NCBI GenBank assembly: GCA_910577685.1
Contig: CAJTOH010000045.1
Location: 1 to 29,106 of the forward strand
Origin: an uncultured Dorea sp.
GTDB taxonomy: Bacteria > Bacillota > Clostridia > Lachnospirales > Lachnospiraceae
Direction: 5' to 3'
Length of the DNA stretch: 29,106 nucleotides
Below the pieces are notes generated by a model that searched no databases, was not told where the DNA came from, and was given only the letters and a program-made list of their open reading frames with translations. This document shows, in pieces, positions 1 through 8,352 of this stretch (within the stretch, counting starts at the first letter, position 1; the number at the start of each line of letters is the position of its first letter). The position numbers and the translations under genes were made by a program.

Positions 1-8
1 TCTAATGG

Positions 9-42
9 AGCCTATTTTTTTGACTCCAGTTTTTCATAGGCT
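9..42 (-). terminator. weak hairpin after the sensor kinase gene
   Basis: The arms AGCCTAT (9-15) and ATAGGCT (36-42) form a 7-bp inverted repeat just past the kinase stop codon. There is no T-run after it on the minus strand, so it is not a canonical intrinsic terminator. It may end or attenuate the operon. Confidence 0.3.
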
Positions 43-45
43 ACT

Positions 46-1800
46 TTACACTACCCCTTCTCCATCAGGCTTGAACCTCAATATAACCCTAAGCCCGCCG
101 CCTTCCCTTGCTTCCAGACGGATTCCATACTCTTTGCCATAAACGGCTTTGAGCCTCCTGTTGACATTCGCTATCCCGATAGAAGAATGTTTCTCCATAG
201 TTTCATGTTCCAGTTCCCGGTTCTTCTTAGCAATCGCTTCCTTCGGCATGCCTCTTCCGTTATCCTCCACGATTATACGGTATCCGTCGTCCTTCTCCAC
301 GGTAATCCTGACAAAATTATCCCTTTCCTTTAACCGGATCCCATGGATAAAATAATTCTCAATCACCGGCTGCAATACGAACTTGATAATCGGCGTCTTA
401 AGATACTCCTCCGGACATTCCACACTTGCCTGAAACTGGTTCTGATACCGGAATTCAAAAAGCTCCATATATTTCTTACAATAGTGCAATTCTTGCGCCA
501 GCGTTATAATATCTGCTTCCTTAATCTGCGCCCGAAACGTAACCGCCAAACTGTAGAGCATCTTCCCCACTTCCCGGTCTCCGTTGCAGATCGCCTTCAT
601 ACGGACGGCCTCTAACGTATTGTACAGGAAATGTGGATTGATCTGACTTTGAAGCGCGTCCATCTCTGCGTTTTTCTGCTCGATTTCCGCAAGATACTGC
701 TTCTTGATATGACCGTCCAACCTTACGCACATCTCATTGAAATATTGGGCGATTACATCCAGTTCGTCCCCGTTTTTGTCTGTCGGAATACGAATATCCA
801 AATCCCCGTCCATGACTTTCGTCATACCATCCAGAATCCGGTTCAGCCTTTTGGCAAGCTGCTGCAAATGATACCTTACAAATAGCTGACCCAACGCCAT
901 CACGGCAATCCCCACCACTACAAACATCACGACAATAGACAAGGGTATTGCCGCCGCGCGCTTTTTTTCCAGATAGCTTACGATATGGTATTCCCCTCGC
1001 TGCGCCTGTTCCACATAGGCTCCAAGCAAGTCCTCGAGCGTCCCCTGGCCCTCCGCTTCTACAATGGCAGAGATCTCGTTTTCCTGTGAAGAGTCGTAAA
1101 CGGCCGTTCCGGCTTCATGGTATACAATCAGTTCGGCCCGTGAATAATACTGCCGTATGGATTCAAACTTCTTACTTTTAAACCGAAGGATCATACACCC
1201 CTTAACCTGCATGGTAGACGGGTCGCGGATTTCTTTTAGATAGGCAAAAGAATCCTCCTCTACCAGACAGCCGGTTTCAAGGCATTTCTTAAACTCCGCG
1301 TCCCCCGCTCTCCGGTAGCTCTTCCCGTCCCTTGTGTACTCTGTAATTTCGTCCCGCCCATAGCTGAACAAGGTGATACGGTTCAGGCCGCCGTATGCCT
1401 GAAACGCATCCTGAAAAAAATGCTCGATTCCTTTGTATTCTCTGGTCTTATTTGCGATATATGTGTCCAGACGGTGCTGCAGATAGACATCCGGCTCATC
1501 CGTCATGTAGTGCAGCGCGTCGTTTAACTCCATACCTGAATTGTATAAATCTTCATGGATATACTCTGCAATATCGGACGTATCCTCCAGATAAGAGACG
1601 GCGGATTCGCTCATCATTTCCGTGTAGCTTAAACTCTGCTCTAAGAAACGGTTCCTGGTACTGTTAAGGAAGAAAATGACCAGCGCCGAAATAGCGCAGA
1701 CCAGAATCGCTGTGTAGATAAAAAATAATTTATGGTATAGCTGCTTTGAACCCTTGATTTCCATAATTATTAAAACCTTTCTGTCGTCTTTAAAGAACAT
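46..1800 (-). CDS. YesM-type membrane sensor histidine kinase
   Basis: Sensor kinase of a two-component system, 584 aa from the ATG at 1800. A first membrane segment lies near residues 25-45, an extracytoplasmic sensing region at about 46-283, and a second membrane segment near 284-307. A HAMP region follows to about 365. The phospho-acceptor is His390 in QINPHFLYNTLE, typical of the His_kinase (PF06580) family. The ATPase domain has the N-box around Asn482, DNGRGM at 513-518 and GIANVNRRL at 542-550. It starts 2 bp after yesL in the mannosidase operon, so it probably senses a glycan or related signal and controls this operon through a YesN-type regulator. No such regulator is inside the window; it may lie to the left. 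The ATG at 1764 (MEIKGSK) puts the first membrane segment at the more usual distance and is an alternative start. Confidence 0.9.
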   Translation of the reverse strand: MFFKDDRKVLIIMEIKGSKQLYHKLFFIYTAILVCAISALVIFFLNSTRNRFLEQSLSYTEMMSESAVSYLEDTSDIAEYIHEDLYNSGMELNDALHYMTDEPDVYLQHRLDTYIANKTREYKGIEHFFQDAFQAYGGLNRITLFSYGRDEITEYTRDGKSYRRAGDAEFKKCLETGCLVEEDSFAYLKEIRDPSTMQVKGCMILRFKSKKFESIRQYYSRAELIVYHEAGTAVYDSSQENEISAIVEAEGQGTLEDLLGAYVEQAQRGEYHIVSYLEKKRAAAIPLSIVVMFVVVGIAVMALGQLFVRYHLQQLAKRLNRILDGMTKVMDGDLDIRIPTDKNGDELDVIAQYFNEMCVRLDGHIKKQYLAEIEQKNAEMDALQSQINPHFLYNTLEAVRMKAICNGDREVGKMLYSLAVTFRAQIKEADIITLAQELHYCKKYMELFEFRYQNQFQASVECPEEYLKTPIIKFVLQPVIENYFIHGIRLKERDNFVRITVEKDDGYRIIVEDNGRGMPKEAIAKKNRELEHETMEKHSSIGIANVNRRLKAVYGKEYGIRLEAREGGGLRVILRFKPDGEGVV

Positions 1801-1802
1801 CC

Positions 1803-2468
1803 TTATTTTTCTTCCAACTGACGCAGAACGCTCTGGTTCATGAACATTACGAGGAATCCATAGGCGCTCCCCATAAACAGCACGGTCGTTCCGGCCGATA
1901 TCTCGAACGCCGCAAGGATGAGGAACAACGCCACAATATTTCCAAGGGTAAACACCGGTTTGGCAAACAACAGCGTAACCGCGGTTTTTGCGGTCTGTAT
2001 ATTGCCCATCTCATAGCGACTGGCAAGCATATAGAGGTTCGGAGTGACAAGGACTGCGGCCGCAAAGAACAGGATAAAGAGAATTGCAAGGGGCAGGACT
2101 CTAAACTGTACCGTGAAGAACTCTATGTTCGTCCAGCACATCAGGATAACCAGAAGCTGACCGGCCCCAAGCCCTGCCTTCCGCAGAAAATCCCTTGCAT
2201 ATCCCTTCTTATAATCCCTCACTACATTCCCTTCCGTCCCCCGGATCAGCCGGTTCATCGCATACATTACCGCCGACAGGGCGGGAGCCATCGGGAGCAG
2301 ACACAGAAGAAACAAGGGAAGACATTCCCTGATCTGCCCTGCTCCCACGAACAAAAGGAACAAAAGCGCCGGAATATTGGAAATAATAAACAGCAGGTTT
2401 ACCGTAAAGAAATAGCATACCTTCTCGCAGAATCCCAATACCTTTTCTATATTAAATAATTCTTCCAT
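1803..2468 (-). CDS. YesL family (DUF624) membrane protein
   Basis: A 221-aa integral membrane protein with about five to six hydrophobic segments, starting MEELFNIEKVLGFCEKVCYFF. The short N-terminal helix, the first segment with an NxPALLF pattern and the central RGTEGNVVRDYKKGY loop fit the YesL/DUF624 family. These proteins sit beside YesM/YesN two-component systems and carbohydrate genes, and their biochemical role is not established. Here it lies between the alpha-mannosidase (59-bp gap) and the YesM kinase (2-bp gap), so it is almost certainly co-transcribed. AAGGAG upstream of the ATG at 2468 supports this start. A link to sensing or sugar uptake is inference from position. Confidence 0.85.
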   Translation of the reverse strand: MEELFNIEKVLGFCEKVCYFFTVNLLFIISNIPALLFLLFVGAGQIRECLPLFLLCLLPMAPALSAVMYAMNRLIRGTEGNVVRDYKKGYARDFLRKAGLGAGQLLVILMCWTNIEFFTVQFRVLPLAILFILFFAAAVLVTPNLYMLASRYEMGNIQTAKTAVTLLFAKPVFTLGNIVALFLILAAFEISAGTTVLFMGSAYGFLVMFMNQSVLRQLEEK

Positions 2469-2527
2469 CTCTGTCTCCTTCCTTCGGCCCCGCCCCGAAA
2501 ACCTGCCGCTTTCGGATGCGGAACAAA

Positions 2528-5500
2528 TTATACTTCAATCAATATCGTCTTAATCTCGTATGCATGGAGATTCATCTGTATTTTACCCTGCGCAAATTCC
2601 GTAACCGGACGTTCCCGCAGATCACATTCCGCCCACGCTCTGTATGGGAATGCGGTTGTCACGCCAACCTCCTGTCTGGCCCCGGCAAACTCGTGGAAAC
2701 GGACTACAATATACTTCCCGTCCTCGGACTTCTTCACGGCATCCAGTTCCACCTGACTGTTGTCGAAAGATAGGAAACTGCCGTAGGAAAGTCCGCTGAT
2801 CCCCGCCTGCGCCTGCATAGGCTCGTTCAGGGCAAACGCCTCCAAAACGGTCGTTCCTTCTACGAAATCGCCTTTATGGGGCAGTAATGCATAGGTAAAT
2901 GTATGGATTCCCTGATCCTGCAAATGATCCGGATGAGTTCCTGCCCTTAGCAAGGATATCCGCATTACGTTGTCCTTAATGTCGTGTCCGTATTTGCAGT
3001 CGTTAAGGATACTCACACCGTAATTGCGCTCCGACAAATCTGCCCACCGATGAGCCACCGTCTCGAATTTCGCCTGATCCCAGCTTGTGTTCCAGTGGTT
3101 CGGACGCCGCACGTTTCCGTACTGCACGTCGTATGTGCCGTAGGTGGAGCGGATATCTACCGGGAACGCAGCCTTTAAGAGCTGGTGCTGTTCATGGAAA
3201 TCCACTTCCGTCCGGAAATCTATCCTTCTGTCGCTGCGGTAAAGGATCATGTCCTGTTTGATGTGTGAAACCGGACGATCCGTCTTCTCCTCACATGACC
3301 TGAAATCCCACTCCATATGAACCTTCATGCACAGCGGCCCCATTTCCGTAATATCAAACGCGGTAAGATCCGTGATCTCGCGCATTTTCTCCTGATAAAA
3401 GATATCAATATCCCATGCGTCGAAATCAAGAGGCTTATCCTCGAATACCTGCAGTACGTTGGCCCGCTGCCCTTCCCTAACGACATCCCTGGCGTAGGTT
3501 TTGTCGTACAGTCTTGTAATCTGTCCGTACCGGTTCAGGGATATCCGGTAGTACGGCGTCTCAAGCTCCCAATGATTCATCCCTGCCTGCGGCGCGGCAT
3601 TGGTCTCGAAAGGCGTCTCCGCCGCAAGGCATCCTTTCTCCCCTTCTGTAAAAGAAATCACCTTCACACCCATAGACGGGACGTCCTTCACTTCAACATA
3701 GGTTACGCCCTGTCCCTTTTGGGAAATCAATTCATTTCCGTCTTCATCCCGAAAGATTCCGTCCCGTTCCTGTGGAATGTCCACAATCTGGCTCATCGCC
3801 CAACCGGAAGAATTGAAGACGGTGTATGTATTTTCTTTCTGTTCCGTAATGCGGGCATATGCATCTTTTTCTACATCACGCGCAATCCCTTCGATATATG
3901 CATAGTCTTTTCTTGAATCCTCGTAAACTTCATGGATGGAGGAACCGGGGATGATATCGTGGAACTGGTCCGTCAGGATATGTTTCCATCCCTTGGTCAG
4001 TTCTTCCTGCTTCGCATCCGCCAAATCACCAGACTGCAGCGCCTCCATTACGGTGAGCCACTCGGCTCTGCGGTAAAGCAGCTCCATTTTCCGGTTCATG
4101 CGTTTGTTGTACGCCTGACTTGTATAGGTTCCCCTATGGTATTCCAGATACAACTCACCGTCCCAAGTGTGGACATACTGGTCCGTATGCTCTACAGTGT
4201 CATGCAGCTTCCGGAAATATTCCCCTGCCGTGGACATCTTTATGTTCGGAAGCCCGGGAATCTTGTCAAGCCTTCTTCGACATTCCAACATGTCCCGGTT
4301 CACGCCTCCTCCCCCGTCTCCGTAACCGAACGAAATCAGAAGATCCTGATTCATCTGTTTATCCCTGTACGCATCCCACACCCCTTTTACGCTTCTTGGG
4401 AGCAGGCTTCCGTTATAAGTATAGAACCATGAATCACGCTCTCTCCACGGCTCCGGCGTAGTTACAAAGTGAGTCAGCACCTCGCTTCCGTCGATTCCCT
4501 TCCACATAAATGTATCGTGGGGCATACGGTTATATTGGTTCCAACTGATTTTCGTGGTCATAAACGTGTTGATTCCGGCTTTCTTTAATATCTGGGGAAG
4601 CGCCCAAGAGTAACCGAACACGTCCGGAAGCCAGAGGTATTCGACGTCCTTGCCGAACTCGTCTTTGATAAATTTGCTGCCGATGAGAATCTGTCTTGTG
4701 AGGGATTCCCCGCTTGTCAGGTTGCAGTCAGCCTCTACCCACATGCCGCCGTCGGCTTCCCAGCGTCCCTCGCCCACTCTTTTCTTGATATTTTCAAAGA
4801 TCTCCGGGAACTCTTCTTTCATGTATTCGTATAGCTGCGGCTGTGTCTGGAGAAAAATATATTCCGGATACAGTTCCATCAGGCGGAATACCGTGGAAAA
4901 GGAGCGGGAACATTTTTCCCTTGTGTGTTTCAGCCGCCATAACCACGCCACGTCGATGTGTGTATGTCCCACGCAGTATACATTTATCATGGATTTCTTA
5001 TCCATCTTGTCTATACTTTCATTCAGCGTTTCATCCGCCTTGTACACGGACTCGTAGAATTCCCTGCTGCCCGGATATGTCCAGTCGATGAGAAGAAACG
5101 CTTGATCAAGCGCCTTGCGCAGTTCATGCTGGATGGGATCGGAATCCGAAAGTTCCTCCAAGGTCTGATGCACCATGGACGCCATATAATAGAGGTCGTC
5201 TACCTTCTCATCCAACCATGCCAGATCGGCGCGCGCAATCCGGTGTTCCTGCTCTGTCGGAACGCCGCCGCCCTCTAATCCGGACCACAGACGGAACGTG
5301 AGGTCTACCGAGGTTCCGCAGAGAGCCTCGTCGAAAAAAAGCTCCTTGTGGTTGACGTCTACGCCCTGATACATCTTCCCATTGACGTATGCCATGGACT
5401 CAAATCCGGAATTATTTCCCCCTCCCGTATTGCCGAAGTCGAAGACGCCGACCGCTCTTTTCCCTTTCCATTGAGCAGGTATTGTGGCGTCTTTATGTAG

Positions 5501-5716
5501 CCATACGAAACGGTCCCGCCCTTTCCATGTGTCGCCTGTGTTTAATGTATACCACTCTTCCTGACCGCCCTCTTCCGTGAACTTGGGCAGCTTGGGGTTG
5601 ACCGTACCCTGCTCTTCTTCTGCTGCCGTAAAGCTCTTAAATGGAATGATATCCCGGTATCGGTATTTCTCTAACTCATTGATACGTCTTTCTAATTTTC
5701 TGTCTGTTAAAAACAT
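2528..5716 (-). CDS. alpha-mannosidase, glycoside hydrolase family 38
   Basis: A 1062-aa retaining alpha-mannosidase, the usual length for bacterial GH38. The first ~245 residues form an N-terminal region before the catalytic barrel. The barrel opens with VGHTHIDVAW (249-258), in which His253 and Asp255 match the zinc ligands. The expected nucleophile is Asp365 in LWLPDVFGYS, and His586 in DQFHDIIPGSS matches a further zinc ligand. A large beta-rich C-terminal domain follows. No signal peptide or membrane segment is visible, so it should act in the cytoplasm on imported manno-oligosaccharides or N-glycan fragments. GGAGG lies just before the ATG at 5716. It is the first gene of an operon with yesL and a YesM kinase, which suggests signal-dependent expression. 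Which linkages it cuts cannot be told from the sequence. Confidence 0.95.
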   Translation of the reverse strand: MFLTDRKLERRINELEKYRYRDIIPFKSFTAAEEEQGTVNPKLPKFTEEGGQEEWYTLNTGDTWKGRDRFVWLHKDATIPAQWKGKRAVGVFDFGNTGGGNNSGFESMAYVNGKMYQGVDVNHKELFFDEALCGTSVDLTFRLWSGLEGGGVPTEQEHRIARADLAWLDEKVDDLYYMASMVHQTLEELSDSDPIQHELRKALDQAFLLIDWTYPGSREFYESVYKADETLNESIDKMDKKSMINVYCVGHTHIDVAWLWRLKHTREKCSRSFSTVFRLMELYPEYIFLQTQPQLYEYMKEEFPEIFENIKKRVGEGRWEADGGMWVEADCNLTSGESLTRQILIGSKFIKDEFGKDVEYLWLPDVFGYSWALPQILKKAGINTFMTTKISWNQYNRMPHDTFMWKGIDGSEVLTHFVTTPEPWRERDSWFYTYNGSLLPRSVKGVWDAYRDKQMNQDLLISFGYGDGGGGVNRDMLECRRRLDKIPGLPNIKMSTAGEYFRKLHDTVEHTDQYVHTWDGELYLEYHRGTYTSQAYNKRMNRKMELLYRRAEWLTVMEALQSGDLADAKQEELTKGWKHILTDQFHDIIPGSSIHEVYEDSRKDYAYIEGIARDVEKDAYARITEQKENTYTVFNSSGWAMSQIVDIPQERDGIFRDEDGNELISQKGQGVTYVEVKDVPSMGVKVISFTEGEKGCLAAETPFETNAAPQAGMNHWELETPYYRISLNRYGQITRLYDKTYARDVVREGQRANVLQVFEDKPLDFDAWDIDIFYQEKMREITDLTAFDITEMGPLCMKVHMEWDFRSCEEKTDRPVSHIKQDMILYRSDRRIDFRTEVDFHEQHQLLKAAFPVDIRSTYGTYDVQYGNVRRPNHWNTSWDQAKFETVAHRWADLSERNYGVSILNDCKYGHDIKDNVMRISLLRAGTHPDHLQDQGIHTFTYALLPHKGDFVEGTTVLEAFALNEPMQAQAGISGLSYGSFLSFDNSQVELDAVKKSEDGKYIVVRFHEFAGARQEVGVTTAFPYRAWAECDLRERPVTEFAQGKIQMNLHAYEIKTILIEV

Positions 5717-5803
5717 AACATCCTCCTTATGATCGCCCTGTCTTATAGATTCATTGTATTATGCCGTTTAGAATATTGCAATTCAGAAAATTCTAGTTTT
5801 GGT

Positions 5804-5823
5804 GAATTTTGTCCACAAATTTC
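5804..5823. promoter_or_regulatory. dyad between divergent mannosidase and MarR genes
   Basis: GAATTTTG-TCCA-CAAATTTC is an imperfect inverted repeat (8-bp arms, one mismatch) in the 177-bp divergent intergenic region. It lies about 90 bp upstream of the mannosidase start and could bind a regulator of either gene. No single convincing mannosidase promoter was found; TATAAG and TAATAC are weak -10 candidates on the minus strand. Confidence 0.35.
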
Positions 5824-5843
5824 GTCCATATATAATTTAACTC

Positions 5844-5878
5844 TTTACGATTTTATTTCTATATAGTATAATCCTATA
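5844..5878 (+). promoter_or_regulatory. marR promoter with overlapping dyad
   Basis: The -35 TTTACG (5844-5849), a 17-bp spacer and a perfect -10 TATAAT (5867-5872) form a good sigma-A promoter ahead of the MarR gene. The arms TATAG (5862-5866) and CTATA (5874-5878) make an inverted repeat around the -10 box, which is a plausible site for autorepression. The ribosome-binding site GAGGAGG follows directly. Confidence 0.65.
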
Positions 5879-5893
5879 GAGGAGGAAATTAGC

Positions 5894-6325
5894 ATGGAGA
5901 TTCAGGGCGGCAATATTGTTTCACAGATTAAGCGGCTTGGCGACAGGATTTTCGAGCGTATTCTGGCAGAGAAGAATATCGACGCATTTAACGGAGCGCA
6001 AGGCCGGATCCTCTATGTGCTGTGGCAGGAAGAATTGATTTCCTTAAAGGTGCTTTCAGACAGAACCGGGCTCGCCCCGACGACGCTTACCAGCATGATT
6101 GACCGGATGGAGGCGTCGGGACTGGTGTGCCGGACGTTGGACGGCCGCGACCGGCGTAAGACGCTGCTTGCGCTGACGGATAAGGCACGAAGGCTGCAGC
6201 AGGATTATTTGGAGGTGTCGGAAAGGATGACCGGGATTTTTTATGCCGGCTTTACGGACGATGAAGTGCGGCGGTCCGAAGAGACGCTTACCCGGATCTA
6301 TGAGAACCTGAAACGGTATAATTGA
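5894..6325 (+). CDS. MarR family transcriptional regulator
   Basis: A 143-aa winged-helix repressor of normal MarR length. N-terminal and C-terminal helices would form the dimer interface. The central DNA-binding part reads LKVLSDRTGLAPTTLTSMID (recognition region about residues 54-73), followed by the wing around LDGRDRRKTLLALTDKA (about 83-99). The strong GAGGAGG site and promoter just upstream support the start. Its stop is 42 bp before a small cysteine-rich protein, so the two are probably co-transcribed. An inverted repeat over its own -10 suggests autoregulation. The ligand is unknown. It could also act on lrgAB or on the divergent mannosidase operon, but nothing seen proves that. Confidence 0.93.
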   Translation: MEIQGGNIVSQIKRLGDRIFERILAEKNIDAFNGAQGRILYVLWQEELISLKVLSDRTGLAPTTLTSMIDRMEASGLVCRTLDGRDRRKTLLALTDKARRLQQDYLEVSERMTGIFYAGFTDDEVRRSEETLTRIYENLKRYN

Positions 6326-6367
6326 ATTCGTCCGCCGCAATATGACCCTCTCGGAAAGGAGTATGTG

Positions 6368-6724
6368 ATGAACGCAGAAGTAAAAGATTATGTAACCCGA
6401 AAGGTAAATGAATTGATTGAGGCAAACTCTTGCTGCGCCGAGGCAAAAGAAGCGGCGAAGAACTGGCTGGAGGCTGTTGGAACGGAAAAAGAGGCGGAAG
6501 CGTCAAAGAATTTGATTGCGGAACTTGAAGCGGATATTATGCCTATTGACGGGCTGATTGCATTTGCCGGGTCAGAAGCAGGGGCTCAGGTGTTTGGCGT
6601 CGAGAAGGCAAAGGAGGTTCTTGCCCACGGACAAGAGTTGAAAGATTCCGGTGCGAAATACTGCGACTGCGCGGCTTGTGCGGCTTGCGAGGCGATTCTT
6701 GAGAAGAAAGAAGCGCTCGAATAA
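6368..6724 (+). CDS. small cysteine-rich protein with C-terminal CxCxxCxxC
   Basis: A 118-aa soluble, acidic, mostly helical protein. The ATG at 6368 is chosen over the in-frame GTG at 6365 because AGGAG ends 6 bp before it. The notable part is a C-terminal array C99-D-C101-A-A-C104-A-A-C107, plus an adjacent pair C22-C23 near the N-terminus. Small proteins of this type in Lachnospiraceae are, as I recall, often labelled 'molecular chaperone Hsp90'. No Hsp90 ATPase or middle domain is present, so that name would be wrong here. The four-cysteine array could bind zinc, iron-sulfur or another metal, or act in redox chemistry; this is inference. It follows marR by 42 bp and probably shares its transcript. 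Confidence 0.85.
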   Translation: MNAEVKDYVTRKVNELIEANSCCAEAKEAAKNWLEAVGTEKEAEASKNLIAELEADIMPIDGLIAFAGSEAGAQVFGVEKAKEVLAHGQELKDSGAKYCDCAACAACEAILEKKEALE

Positions 6725-6768
6725 TATCCGGGGAAGAATGGGATGGGAAACGGGACGTCAGGTATATC

Positions 6769-6816
6769 TTGACAGTGCGATATTTGTATGTTACTGTACA
6801 CTCCGTGACCAGTAAC
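6769..6816 (+). promoter_or_regulatory. lrgAB promoter with dyad over the -10
   Basis: A perfect -35 TTGACA (6769-6774), a 17-bp spacer and a poor -10 TACTGT (6792-6797) suggest an activator-dependent or tightly controlled promoter. A perfect 7-bp inverted repeat, GTTACTG (6790-6796) and CAGTAAC (6810-6816), overlaps the -10 and the expected start point, as expected for an operator. Confidence 0.55.
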
Positions 6817-6855
6817 ACGCTTTGCGATGCACAGAAATCGCAAAAAGATGCGGCA

Positions 6856-6882
6856 GGTACTGCCGGTTATACAGGCAGTACC
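6856..6882 (+). promoter_or_regulatory. leader hairpin next to the lrgA ribosome-binding site
   Basis: GGTACTGCC (6856-6864) and GGCAGTACC (6874-6882) are perfect 9-bp complementary arms. They end about 5 bases before the AGGAG of lrgA. A competing smaller stem uses GGCAG/CTGCC at 6852-6864. It may affect translation of lrgA or be a second protein-binding site. Confidence 0.5.
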
Positions 6883-6902
6883 AGTTAGGAGATGAAAATA
6901 TT

Positions 6903-7283
6903 ATGCTGTACCTCAGACAATTCTGTATTATTCTGTTCGTCTCGTTTCTAGGCGAGCTTCTGCATGTGCTGATACCTCTTCCGATTCCCGCCAGCGTATA
7001 CGGACTGCTTCTTATGCTTCTTGCTTTATGCATAGGAATCATCAAGCTAAACCAAGTACGGGAAACCGCCGGATTCCTGATTGAAATCATGCCGGTTATG
7101 TTTATCCCGGCCGCAGTGGGACTTCTGGAATCCTGGTCCTTCCTTCAGCCTGTTTGGATTCCCGTTATGATCATCACGCTGCTTTCCACGGTCATCGTGA
7201 TGGCAGTAACAGGGCGGGTAACACAGAGAATGATTGAAAAAGATAAGGGGGAGGGAGAGAAAAATGAAAGAATTTCTGGTTGA
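6903..7283 (+). CDS. lrgA: CidA/LrgA family holin-like membrane protein
   Basis: A 126-aa membrane protein with four hydrophobic segments and a charged C-terminal tail (RMIEKDKGEGEKN). The family signature is visible in PIPASVYGLLLMLLAL and MPVMFIPAAVGLL. LrgA/CidA proteins are holin-like and modulate murein hydrolase activity, cell lysis or export of small metabolites, together with LrgB. The reading frame stays open upstream to 6822, but the ATG at 6903 is preferred: AGGAG lies about 11 bases before it and the protein then begins at the normal family position. It overlaps lrgB by 20 bp, which implies translational coupling. The assignment to LrgA rather than CidA rests only on family resemblance. 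Confidence 0.88.
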   Translation: MLYLRQFCIILFVSFLGELLHVLIPLPIPASVYGLLLMLLALCIGIIKLNQVRETAGFLIEIMPVMFIPAAVGLLESWSFLQPVWIPVMIITLLSTVIVMAVTGRVTQRMIEKDKGEGEKNERISG

Positions 7284-7956
7284 TTCCGCATTTTTCGGCG
7301 CTGTATTAAGCCTTGCAGCATATGAAGCGGGAGTGTTATTAAAGAGAAAGTTCAAACTGGCTGTCTTTAACCCCCTGCTGATTGCAACCGCCGCGGTTAT
7401 GTCCCTGCTGACGCTTCTGAACGTAGAATACAGTCATTATAACGAGAGCGCCAAATATATAAGTTATCTGCTGACGCCTGCCACCGTATGTCTTGCCGTC
7501 CCGCTCTATCAGCAGATGGAACTGCTCAAAAAGAATCTGAAAGCCGTAGCGGGAGGGATCACCGCCGGAGTTCTGGCAAGCCTTCTGTCCATCTTGCTTC
7601 TGGCGAAATTATTTTCCCTAAGCCACGAGCAGTACGTGACCCTGCTGCCTAAGTCCATCACCACCGCCATCGGCATGGGTATCTCGGAAGAACTGGGCGG
7701 TATCCGGACGATAACCGTCGCCGTCATTATTGTGACAGGAATCTTCGGAAATGTCACGGCCGAATTGATCTGCAGACTGTTTAGGATTCATGACCCGGTT
7801 GCCAAAGGGCTTTCCATCGGGACTGCCTCACATGCCATAGGCACGGCGAAAGCCATGGAATTAGGCGAGATTGAGGGCGCTATGAGCAGCCTTGCCATAG
7901 CCGTGGCCGGACTTCTGACCGTTTTGGGAGCTTCCGTGTTTGCCTCGTTTATGTAG
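7264..7956 (+). CDS. lrgB: LrgB/CidB family membrane protein
   Basis: A 230-aa polytopic membrane protein of normal LrgB length. It begins MKEFLVDSAFFGAVLSLAAYEAG at the ATG at 7264, preceded by GGAGGGAG, and overlaps the end of lrgA by 20 bp. Conserved LrgB features include PATVCLAVPLYQQMELLKK, LPKSITTAIGMGISEELGGI and the C-terminal GTASHAIGTAKAMELGEIEGAMSSLA. LrgB is the partner of the holin-like LrgA. In plants and some bacteria the homologues act in glycolate or pyruvate movement, so lysis control and metabolite export are both possible. A long inverted repeat follows the stop codon. Confidence 0.92.
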   Translation: MKEFLVDSAFFGAVLSLAAYEAGVLLKRKFKLAVFNPLLIATAAVMSLLTLLNVEYSHYNESAKYISYLLTPATVCLAVPLYQQMELLKKNLKAVAGGITAGVLASLLSILLLAKLFSLSHEQYVTLLPKSITTAIGMGISEELGGIRTITVAVIIVTGIFGNVTAELICRLFRIHDPVAKGLSIGTASHAIGTAKAMELGEIEGAMSSLAIAVAGLLTVLGASVFASFM

Positions 7957-7960
7957 AAAA

Positions 7961-8007
7961 GTTCTGCCTGTGCAAGTTTGAAACCTTTCCTGATGCACAG
8001 GCAGAAC
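7961..8007. terminator. long perfect inverted repeat after lrgB
   Basis: GTTCTGCCTGTGCA (7961-7974) and TGCACAGGCAGAAC (7994-8007) are perfect 14-bp arms with a 19-base loop between the convergent lrgB and DUF2164 genes. On the minus strand the stem is followed by only TTTT, and on the plus strand there is no T-run. It is probably a bidirectional terminator or an mRNA-stabilising stem. Confidence 0.6.
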
Positions 8008-8064
8008 ATAATCTCCGGCAAATACAATCTGCTTCCCAGCCGTCCTTTGATGAATATATTAAAT

Positions 8065-8322
8065 TTATTCCTTATATAAGGTATAATAGTCTGAGTCTAA
8101 ATTGTCCATCATCTGACCAAACCACTTTCTTGCGTCGTCTAATGCTTTATTATAGATGATAGGCGCCATCTTCTGTTCAAATAATTCTAAAATATGCATC
8201 TGCTCAATCATCCCGATTTCTTCTCCCCGCACATCCAGATAAAATGCTTTAATCTCGTCATTGAGCTTCTCCTTCTGCACATCAGACAGCCCAATCCGGG
8301 ATAAAGATTGTCTTTTTTTCAT
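8065..8322 (-). CDS. DUF2164 family protein
   Basis: An 85-aa soluble protein. The pattern LSDVQKEKLNDEIKAFYLDV...EEIGMIEQMHILELFEQKMAPIIYNKALDDA matches my knowledge of the DUF2164 family, whose members have this length and no known function. The ATG at 8322 is preferred because GGAGAAG sits 5 bases before it; an in-frame ATG at 8334 adds MEKQ but lacks a ribosome-binding site. It stands alone, 30 bp after the next minus-strand gene and convergent with lrgB. Confidence 0.75.
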   Translation of the reverse strand: MKKRQSLSRIGLSDVQKEKLNDEIKAFYLDVRGEEIGMIEQMHILELFEQKMAPIIYNKALDDARKWFGQMMDNLDSDYYTLYKE

Positions 8323-8352
8323 TTGCTTCTCCATTCTGATTAAAAAATCTTA

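Noticed and set aside
3317..4432. Two long plus-strand frames opposite the mannosidase
   Set aside because: Shadows of the strongly coding GH38 gene; no start signals and no recognisable domain.
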